A stretch of 19,239 bases of DNA from Leptospira alstonii serovar Sichuan str. 79601. Lineage in GTDB: Bacteria; Spirochaetota; Leptospiria; Leptospirales; Leptospiraceae. This document shows positions 12,393-19,239 of the stretch, piece after piece. Position numbers and translations under genes: made by a program. The number at the start of each line of letters is the position of its first letter. Positions within the stretch are counted from its first letter, which is position 1. The notes under the pieces are model-generated. The model saw nothing but the letters and a program-made list of their open reading frames with translations. It searched no databases and was not told where the DNA came from. Location: positions 1 through 19,239 of the forward strand of contig NZ_ANIK01000119.1 of assembly GCF_000347175.1 (NCBI RefSeq). The letters run 5' to 3'.

Positions 12393-12578
12393 CGTTTATA
12401 CCGAACTTACGTTACTTCAAACCGACGAATTGACGAAACGGTAAAATCGAAATCACGGAACGCGCCCTAACGTTTAGACAAAATACTCAATCAGAGGCGT
12501 ATGTATGTCTAATTTGAAATAATTGATTTCCAAAATCTCGCAATGATTTTGTAATTTTGAATCGAATTATTTTTATAA

Positions 12579-12681
12579 TAGAGTTGTTGAAAAATTAATT
12601 CTCCATTTGTTTCTGTTTCATTGAAATGAACGATTAAAGTAATTTTGTTAAACTTCACTATTGAATTTTTAAACAACTCTA
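12579..12681. mobile_element. Complete MITE-like element, copy 2
   Basis: The 103-base segment has terminal inverted repeats GAGTTGTTGAAAAATT (left, 12581-12596) and AATTTTTAAACAACTC (right, 12664-12679) that differ at one position. TA flanks both ends, as expected for a Tc1/mariner or IS630-type TA target duplication. It has no coding capacity. Bases 12606-12681 match 1-76 of this window at about 84%, in the same orientation. It lies 13 bases from the stop codon of the DUF3592-like gene and may also act as that gene's transcript-end hairpin. Relationship to a particular transposase is not known. Confidence 0.6.
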
Positions 12682-12694
12682 ATGTTTCATCACT

Positions 12695-13975
12695 CTATTG
12701 TTGTGTTATGTTTTTTATAAATCTTTTAAAAAAAATAGCCTGATCGTAGGAATCAAATCTTTCCATAAATATATCATTATTTTCAAAATCTTTTGCCCAA
12801 AGTTCGTTCCCGAAAAACGTCGGATTTTCTTTTATAAAATAGTCTTTAAAATTAGTTAATTCAAATTCTTTGATTCGTTTCCATCGAATCGGTGAATTGT
12901 AAATGATACAGGATTTACGATTTACCTTGATAACCGTCTTATTGAACCATATCAAAACAATACCGGCAATTCCGGATAAAAAGAATAGAATGTTGATTAT
13001 TTCTAGGATCGTAGGATTTCTATTTTGATATAAAAATAAATTCTCATATCCCGTATAAAAAAATATATAACCTATGGAGACATATATGGGGATCGATAAT
13101 ATTATTAAAATCAGATACGACATCCAACGGACGATGAACGTATGAAAAGATCCGTCATTCCTATATTCCGTTTTGCTCGGAAGAGTTTCGATTTGTTCTC
13201 TTTCGTCTGTTGTATTGTTCCGAGGTGATTTAATTATTTCTTTAAAACTTTTTATAAAAAAATTTTGAGTCGATTCGGGAGAACCTTTATCGGTTATTCC
13301 CAAATATAAGAAACGGATAGAAACCGAAACAAGTAATAGTATGAATAATAAATCGATAATCTCCGTATACAAATACCAATCGATCCCGCCTTTGAAACCT
13401 TGGTATAAACACGATATTTCGGGGATTTTTGGATTATAAAAAACCTTAATCTGAGATCCTACCGGATATTGTTTTACAAAATTTTCTCTTCGATCCGAAT
13501 CAAGATCCGTATCGTAAAGATATGTGTAAGTTCCGATTTTTGCAAGTCCGTCGGGAGCAGTGTACGAATATCTTAGATGTAAATAAAAATTTGACTCTCT
13601 TATTGTAATGTCTCCGGTCCAGCGAATCTCATTTTCTAAAATAATACCTTCCGTATTATGATAATTTGCTGTTTCTTGGATCGAACCGAACAGATTATAA
13701 ATTCCAATTGAATAATAGATCGAAAAGAAAAACAAAATAATCGCTATAGAAAAATCCTTTGCTTTTCTTTTTTCTATAAAAAACGAGAGGAGATTGGAAA
13801 GAATAGAAATAAAGCCGATGCAAACGATGAGATACGCAAACCAAAACGGAATGTTACGAAATCCGAATCTTTCTTGCGGAGGAAAAGAAAAGATATACCA
13901 TATATAAGAAAAAAATAATACTAAAATAAGTACGCTTACGATTGTGATCTTTCTATCGGATTTTTGCAAGGACAT
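12695..13975 (-). CDS. Multi-pass membrane protein with DUF3592-like segment
   Basis: From the ATG at 13975 the product is 426 residues. Hydrophobic segments lie at about 10-28, 43-65, 74-95, 208-228, 286-308 and 329-348. Between the third and fourth is a soluble beta-rich domain (about 107-195) with TEGIILENEIRWTG, LRYSYTAPDG, YPVGSQIKVFYNPKIPEIS. That pattern (YxY...VGxxxxVxYNPxxP) is typical of DUF3592. The C-terminal ~75 residues are charged and cytosolic-looking. Function is unknown. A TTG at 13993 would add six residues; neither start has a good ribosome-binding site. The gene is clearly AT-rich: one 60-base line inside it (13741-13800) has 18 G/C, against about 31 in a gcvP line (7441-7500). 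It is bordered by the MITE-like element on its 3' side and inverted repeats on its 5' side, which together suggest acquisition by transfer. Confidence 0.7.
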   Translation of the reverse strand: MSLQKSDRKITIVSVLILVLFFSYIWYIFSFPPQERFGFRNIPFWFAYLIVCIGFISILSNLLSFFIEKRKAKDFSIAIILFFFSIYYSIGIYNLFGSIQETANYHNTEGIILENEIRWTGDITIRESNFYLHLRYSYTAPDGLAKIGTYTYLYDTDLDSDRRENFVKQYPVGSQIKVFYNPKIPEISCLYQGFKGGIDWYLYTEIIDLLFILLLVSVSIRFLYLGITDKGSPESTQNFFIKSFKEIIKSPRNNTTDEREQIETLPSKTEYRNDGSFHTFIVRWMSYLILIILSIPIYVSIGYIFFYTGYENLFLYQNRNPTILEIINILFFLSGIAGIVLIWFNKTVIKVNRKSCIIYNSPIRWKRIKEFELTNFKDYFIKENPTFFGNELWAKDFENNDIFMERFDSYDQAIFFKRFIKNITQQ

Positions 13976-13996
13976 CTTTGGAAAATGTTTCAAGCG

Positions 13997-14116
13997 TCAT
14001 TCTCTATAAGTATTGTTTAAAATACGATCCCTAAAATAACTTGTGTTATACGCCAACGCTTTCGCTTCGCGGCTTTTGGCTACTTCGCTCCCTACCCAAT
14101 GATCCATAGAGAATGA
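13997..14116. repeat. 120-base segment with 11-bp perfect terminal inverted repeats
   Basis: TCATTCTCTAT (13997-14007) and ATAGAGAATGA (14106-14116) are perfect complements. Between them is an imperfect hairpin, GCCAA (14052-14056) to TTGGC (14076-14080), with an inner CGC-TTC-GCG (14063-14071). No target duplication is evident. The inner hairpin is reminiscent of attC tips, but the R-boxes do not fit well. It sits directly 5' of the AT-rich DUF3592-like gene and must contain or adjoin its promoter. Confidence 0.4.
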
Positions 14117-14151
14117 AACACCTATTTCAATTGAACGCTCTTCAAACTCAC

Positions 14152-14179
14152 TGAGTTGCTCCCTATGGGTCGCAACTCA
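14152..14179. repeat. 8-bp hairpin at the 3' end of the TPR gene
   Basis: TGAGTTGC (14152-14159) and GCAACTCA (14172-14179) are perfect complements with a 12-base loop. The right arm includes the TPR gene's stop codon. No U tract follows on the minus strand, so it may protect or fold the transcript end rather than terminate it. The loop sequence CTCCCTATGGGT looks like dispersed Leptospira intergenic repeats, from memory only. Confidence 0.4.
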
Positions 14180-15241
14180 ATATGGTGAACGGGAAGGGAA
14201 CATGTGGAAAACTTTGGAATCGTTTTCTTTAAGAAGTTCCGCGATATCCAAAGCCTCTTGAACCTTTCTTCGTTTATCCGGTTCTTCCTGAAGCCAAGAC
14301 GTCACGAAAGATTCGAGCCTTTTATAATCCTTGATGAAAGAAAGGGAACGAATGTATTCGATTTTGTCTTCTTCTTCGGCGATTTTCAATTGAACCACGG
14401 CTTGATAGGTAGTCGCAGCCGCGCGGTAATTTCCGGTATTATAATATGCGTGAGCTAAGAATCGTTTCTCCTGAAAGGGAAGTTCCCCGTATTGAGCGTA
14501 AATTTTGATCGCCTTTCTGTAATTTTGATGAATGTCCATTACAAGTCTTGCATGTATCAACATATATTCCCGGGAAACGAATCCTTCCTTAACGAAATCC
14601 GCACACTGTGCATAAGCGTCCGCTTTGTTGCCCAAAAGGAAATTGGATTTTAGAAGAAGAAGTTTCGCGGCCCTAAAATTCGGTTTGAGTTCGATCGCTC
14701 TTTCCGCTTCCGCTTTCGCTCTAAGATAATTCCCGGTTTCAAAGTAAGCCAGCGCCAAGTTGATTCTATAGAACGGGTTGTAATTGGAAAGTTCCACCGC
14801 TTTCTGAAAGTATTCCAGAGACCTCGCCCATTTGTTTCTCTGAACAAAAATCATTCCCAACAAATAGTAGGAAGGGTCGTGGCCCGGATGAATCTGAATC
14901 GCCTTCAAAAGGGAATTCTTCGCTTGAGGATATCTACCTTGCGCGTAAAGATAAGAACCTTTCAGATAATTATATTCTACCGAATTCTCATCCAATCTTT
15001 TGATTTTATCGATGTTAACGGAAGCCTTACCGAGGTTATTGGCGCGGATGAGATTTACGGTTTCGGTATTCAACGCGGCGATTTGAACCCTGCGTCGAGC
15101 GGCATCGGTCGGGCTTAAAGGAACGTTATCTTGATTGGAAGTTGAAGCGGAATTGTCGTTATAATTTTCTTCTTCGTCGTTTGCAAAAAGTACACACGAA
15201 AAAAAGAACAACAATAGGAGTAAATGAAAGATACGTTTCAT
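14177..15241 (-). CDS. Exported tetratricopeptide-repeat protein
   Basis: The 354-residue product has a signal peptide (hydrophobic 5-20; cleavage near LFA|ND, though FFSC at 13-16 could be a lipobox). An acidic, Asn/Ser-rich linker follows. TPR units are clear at about 90-120 (YLKGSYLYAQGRYPQAKNSLLKAIQIHP), 124-153, 157-187 (NLALAYFETGNYLRAKAEAERAIELKP) and 260-285 (LAHAYYNTGNYRAAATTYQAVVQL). TPRs bind protein partners, so it is probably a periplasmic scaffold. The start has AAAGGA five bases upstream. It is the last of three minus-strand genes (STAS, lipoprotein, TPR) leading away from the flagellar genes. A flagellar role like that of the periplasmic TPR collar proteins of Borrelia is possible but rests only on location. 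Confidence 0.85.
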   Translation of the reverse strand: MKRIFHLLLLLFFFSCVLFANDEEENYNDNSASTSNQDNVPLSPTDAARRRVQIAALNTETVNLIRANNLGKASVNIDKIKRLDENSVEYNYLKGSYLYAQGRYPQAKNSLLKAIQIHPGHDPSYYLLGMIFVQRNKWARSLEYFQKAVELSNYNPFYRINLALAYFETGNYLRAKAEAERAIELKPNFRAAKLLLLKSNFLLGNKADAYAQCADFVKEGFVSREYMLIHARLVMDIHQNYRKAIKIYAQYGELPFQEKRFLAHAYYNTGNYRAAATTYQAVVQLKIAEEEDKIEYIRSLSFIKDYKRLESFVTSWLQEEPDKRRKVQEALDIAELLKENDSKVFHMFPSRSPY

Positions 15242-15305
15242 ACGTTCCTTTTTATTCGAACCGAATCCGTTCCAAACTCAGAAAAAAAAGAAAGCGTTAT
15301 ATGAT

Positions 15306-15665
15306 TCAGTTTTTTTCAAAGTATTCTTCGTCATGGGTTTTTTTATTAAAAAGTCGAAGTTCTTTTTCGTTCACGTTTAGGATTTTATATTCCAAATCAA
15401 AGGCGAGATCGGCCAGATTAAAATGGATATCGTCTCCTTGCATTTTATACGTAAGATGAAAAGTGTCGTACTTCGCGAGACCCTGCGGAAAAATTTGGAG
15501 ATGGTTCCTTTTCTCCTTACTTATATCGGCGCATTCCCCTTTTTCGGAACATTCTTTAACCTTTACCCAATCTCCCAAAATCAACTCTTCCTTTTTTTTA
15601 CAAGCGGCGAATAGGAACAGAATCAAAGAAGAAATGAGAACGATTTTTTTCATAGATTCAAACAT
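15306..15665 (-). CDS. Small lipocalin-like lipoprotein
   Basis: From the ATG at 15665 the product is 119 residues, with a clear lipoprotein signal (KKIVLISSLILFLFAAC, lipid Cys22) followed by a KKKEE sorting-type stretch. The mature ~95 residues begin LILGDWVKVKEC and alternate short beta-strand-like segments (LQIFPQGLAKYDTFHLTYKM, DIHFNLADLAFDLEYKILNVNEKELRLFNK). The G-x-W start and pattern resemble lipocalin-like domains; this is a fold guess, not a family match. GGGAG lies 10 bases before the chosen ATG. A second in-frame ATG at 15653 (MKKIVL) is a credible alternative. It is 64 bases upstream of the TPR gene and about 100 downstream of the STAS gene on the same strand. Ligand unknown. 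Confidence 0.7.
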   Translation of the reverse strand: MFESMKKIVLISSLILFLFAACKKKEELILGDWVKVKECSEKGECADISKEKRNHLQIFPQGLAKYDTFHLTYKMQGDDIHFNLADLAFDLEYKILNVNEKELRLFNKKTHDEEYFEKN

Positions 15666-15764
15666 AGAGATGTGTCTCCCATTGTCCAATGAAAATCGTA
15701 TCTTCACACGGACAAATCAAGACGGCGACTGAATGGAAATAATTTTCAAAGATCGAACGGGAAC

Positions 15765-16055
<291 letters not shown>

Positions 16056-16064
16056 AGGAATTTG

Positions 16065-16076
16065 AACTTCGAAGTT
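16065..16076. promoter_or_regulatory. 12-bp perfect palindrome between STAS gene and flgB
   Basis: AACTTCGAAGTT is its own reverse complement and lies 10 bases upstream of the STAS ATG, in the 118-base divergent gap. It could be a binding site for a dimeric regulator. If STAS translation starts further upstream, these bases would be coding (Asn-Phe-Glu-Val) and the palindrome may be chance. Confidence 0.3.
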
Positions 16077-16173
16077 TTCCGCACACTCTGTAAGTTCGGA
16101 AAAAACTTTCTCTTTAAAAAAATCTCTCCTGGAAATCGCAAATTCAACCGATTTTTTGGAGGGGAGAGAAATA

Positions 16174-16605
16174 ATGTTTGAGAAAACCCATTTTATGAAA
16201 ACCCAGGATTTGCTGGAAAGAGGAATGAATAACTCTATTTTCAAAAGAAAAGTGATTTCGGACAATATCGCGAACGCAGACGTTCCTCATTTCAAAAGGT
16301 CCGAGGTTGTCTTCGAATCGATGATAAAAAGGGCGATCGAATCCGAAAAAATCGAAGCGATCAAAGAAGCGCCGACCCAAATCTCGGACGAACGCCATAT
16401 TCAATTCTTCAAACCCTTGGACTATCGCGAAGTTCAACCGAAAGCGAACATCGACTACCTAACGACTATGAGAGCCGACGGAAACAATATAGACGTGGAA
16501 AAGGAAGTTGTGGAAGCCTCCAATTCTCAAATGCAATACATGATGATGTCCGAAAGAATCAATCAGAACTATAGGGATTTGAAACAAGTCATGAGAATGG
16601 CTTAA
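16174..16605 (+). CDS. flgB: Flagellar basal-body rod protein FlgB
   Basis: The 143-residue protein is a proximal rod component of the periplasmic flagellum. The N terminus has the rod/hook-family motif SDNIANADVPHFKRSEVVFE (about residues 29-48). The C terminus has the partner helix region SQMQYMMMSERINQNYRDLKQVMRMA. Length is typical. The frame is open from 16156, but the ATG at 16174 follows a purine-rich GGAGGGGAGAGAAATA stretch and gives the usual FlgB N terminus. It is the first gene of flgB-flgC-fliE, 66 bases before flgC, and divergent from the STAS gene. No sigma-28 promoter was recognised in the 118-base gap. Confidence 0.95.
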   Translation: MFEKTHFMKTQDLLERGMNNSIFKRKVISDNIANADVPHFKRSEVVFESMIKRAIESEKIEAIKEAPTQISDERHIQFFKPLDYREVQPKANIDYLTTMRADGNNIDVEKEVVEASNSQMQYMMMSERINQNYRDLKQVMRMA

Positions 16606-16671
16606 AAATTCGGATTTAATCTTCTTGAATTTATTTTAATGAGACATACTTTTACGCTTTAGGAAGTAGAA

Positions 16672-17133
<462 letters not shown>

Positions 17134-17135
17134 TT

Positions 17136-17519
<384 letters not shown>

Positions 17520-17537
17520 AACCCAATCTTAATTTAG

Positions 17538-17586
17538 AATCGATCTTCGAAAATTTTCGGGGATCGATTGATTCTCGATTCTTTTT
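17538..17586 (+). terminator. Intrinsic terminator after fliE
   Basis: AATCGATC-TT-CGAA, loop AATT, TTCG-GG-GATCGATT (17538-17569) can fold as a 14-bp stem with two U-G wobbles. A T-rich stretch ending in five T (17582-17586) follows 12 bases later. The position, 19 bases after the fliE stop, fits the end of the flgB-flgC-fliE transcript. The distance between stem and T run is longer than ideal. Confidence 0.55.
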
Positions 17587-17623
17587 AAAGAAAGTCATTT
17601 ATACAGAATTACTGACATTGCCA

Positions 17624-18772
17624 TCATTTCAAGAATACATTGTCCAATGTGTTCATCAAAGAATCGGCGTTAGACGCTCCATTGTTTACGATAAGAACGG
17701 TCCCGATTTTTTCTTTCGGATAGATCCGCATTTCGCTGTGAAAACCGGCCCCGCCTCCTTCCTTAAAGTAGTATTCTTTTTTATTCTGGGATCCGATATG
17801 CAAGCCTAAGGTCATTTCCACCGGTTTATTTACGAGATTTCGTTGTTGTTCAAAAAGCAGTTTTTTTCCGTTCGCTCCGAGAAGTTTTGAATGATCCTTT
17901 AACAGATCCTGAAGGATGAGTCCGAAAGCGTATGCGGAACAAATCATTCCGCCGAAAGAAGGCCCATTCATATAATGATCGTTAATCAGCAACCAACCCT
18001 TTTCATACGGGCCTATGAATTTTTTATCGACTAAAAATGATTTCAGAATATCGAAGATCGACCATTTCGGCAAATATCCTTTCGCATGTTTGGACGAATC
18101 CGGGATAATAAAATTCGCTTCTTGTTCCTTGAGATTCAATCTTTGAAAAACGTTTTTACGCACATAATCTTCAAAGGAAAGTCCCGATACTTTCGCGACG
18201 ATTCGTCCGAGCAACCAATAGGAAATATTAGAATAACGATATTTTTGTCCGGGTTTAAATTCCAATTCCGGATACTCGGATAAAACGGATTGTAAGCTCG
18301 ATTGTTCGTCGAATTTCGTGTGCTCTTCCCTAAGGTGAACCCATCGCAACGGGATCGGATTCGGAATGCCGGAAGTCTGGGATAAAAGGCGACGTATCGT
18401 CACTTCCTTCCCGTAGGGAATTTCAGGGATATATTGAATCGCCGAATCATCGAGGAATAGTTTTCCTTGTTCGACCAATTGAAGAATCGAAATTGCAGTG
18501 ATCGTCTTTGTCATCGAATAGATCATCATCGTCGTATCATTCGTGATTTGAGTATTTTCCGAAACATTCGAAAGGCCTTCGTTGAACTGAAATATCTCGG
18601 AATCGGAAACAACTACGTATTGGATCGCGGGAAATTTATTATTTTTGATTTCCGCTCGTAAATATTCTTTTATTTTTGCCTGTTCGTTCAAGGTCTGATT
18701 TTTCATGTTCCACCCGCATTGACAAAAACAGAATAGAATGATTGTGTAAGGAAGAAGAAAAGGACGTTTCAT
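17624..18772 (-). CDS. Serine hydrolase, class C beta-lactamase-like, putative lipoprotein
   Basis: From the ATG at 18772 the product is 382 residues, with a lipoprotein-like signal ([18 protein letters not shown]; Cys17 or Cys19). It shows the beta-lactamase/penicillin-binding serine hydrolase motifs in order: Ser86-Met-Thr-Lys89 ([10 protein letters not shown], the SxxK site), [11 protein letters not shown] (129-139), Tyr180-Ser-Asn182 ([12 protein letters not shown], the YxN motif) and [15 protein letters not shown] (338-351) in place of the KTG strand, with His345. Such proteins include esterases, D-amino-acid peptidases and true AmpC enzymes; the HxS-type third motif favours an esterase or peptidase over a beta-lactamase. 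The frame is open as far as 19006, inside the transposase gene, but the signal peptide marks 18772 as the start. The IS110-type element ends within 163 bases upstream, so it may have changed this gene's promoter. Confidence 0.85.
   Translation of the reverse strand: MKRPFLLPYTIILFCFCQCGWNMKNQTLNEQAKIKEYLRAEIKNNKFPAIQYVVVSDSEIFQFNEGLSNVSENTQITNDTTMMIYSMTKTITAISILQLVEQGKLFLDDSAIQYIPEIPYGKEVTIRRLLSQTSGIPNPIPLRWVHLREEHTKFDEQSSLQSVLSEYPELEFKPGQKYRYSNISYWLLGRIVAKVSGLSFEDYVRKNVFQRLNLKEQEANFIIPDSSKHAKGYLPKWSIFDILKSFLVDKKFIGPYEKGWLLINDHYMNGPSFGGMICSAYAFGLILQDLLKDHSKLLGANGKKLLFEQQRNLVNKPVEMTLGLHIGSQNKKEYYFKEGGGAGFHSEMRIYPKEKIGTVLIVNNGASNADSLMNTLDNVFLK

Positions 18773-19239
<467 letters not shown>

Noticed and set aside
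12245..12433. 62-codon plus-strand reading frame
   Set aside because: It runs through the terminator hairpin and the 13-bp inverted repeat. The structure explains the sequence better than coding does.
12473..12484. 12-base identity (TTTAGACAAAAT) with 18843-18854 near the IS110 left end
   Set aside because: Around ten 12-base matches are expected by chance in a window of this size, and the flanks do not match.
16056..16173. Sigma-28-type flagellar promoter for flgB
   Set aside because: No TAAA-N15-GCCGATAA-like arrangement found; the gap gives no convincing promoter of any class.

Overview
The window looks like a chromosomal segment from a spirochaete, most likely Leptospira. The grounds are a flgB-flgC-fliE rod/basal-body set beside several lipoprotein-type signal peptides (LFSC, LFAAC), a sensor in which a 7TM-DISM membrane module is fused to an AraC-type DNA-binding domain, a complete gcvT-gcvH-gcvP cluster, moderate GC with AT-rich gaps, and an IS110-type transposase at the right edge. 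The genus is inferred from this combination and from general knowledge. I could not run a database search, and no species is claimed.

Layout: (1) 1-2904: the right-hand part of a short inverted-repeat (MITE-like) element, a good sigma-70-type promoter, a membrane-bound AraC-family regulator and, 2 bases after its stop, an MltA-type lytic transglycosylase. (2) 2905-3807: a small cysteine-rich putative lipoprotein on the minus strand, flanked by an 11-bp inverted repeat and a long divergent intergenic region. (3) 3808-8267: the glycine cleavage operon gcvT-gcvH-gcvP. Its gene order and tight spacing imply co-transcription. (4) 8497-10058: a lipoprotein of the alpha/beta-hydrolase (dienelactone hydrolase-like) type and a YbaN-type DUF454 membrane protein. 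(5) 10203-12174, minus strand: a histidine-box membrane desaturase/hydroxylase followed 4 bases later by a metallo-beta-lactamase-fold protein. They probably form one operon, and a candidate terminator lies in the convergent gap behind it. (6) 12175-12694: a 520-base gap with a candidate structured RNA ending in a strong intrinsic terminator, an alternative overlapping hairpin, and a complete copy of the MITE-like element. (7) 12695-13975: an AT-rich gene for a multi-pass membrane protein with a DUF3592-like segment, bordered by repeats. (8) 14177-16055, minus strand: a TPR protein, a small lipocalin-like lipoprotein and a STAS-domain protein. (9) 16174-17519: flgB-flgC-fliE, ending in a hairpin terminator rather than running into fliF. 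(10) 17624-18772, minus strand: a serine-hydrolase (class C beta-lactamase-like) lipoprotein. (11) 18773-19239: the left end of an IS110-family element with the first 101 codons of its transposase, cut by the window edge.

Most of the content is ordinary housekeeping, motility and envelope genes. The most unusual signals are non-coding: the candidate small RNA or attenuator upstream of the desaturase operon (about 12277-12392), the pair of TA-flanked MITE-like elements about 12.6 kb apart in the same orientation, and the repeat-bounded AT-rich gene at 12695-13975. No CRISPR array, tRNA or rRNA was seen.
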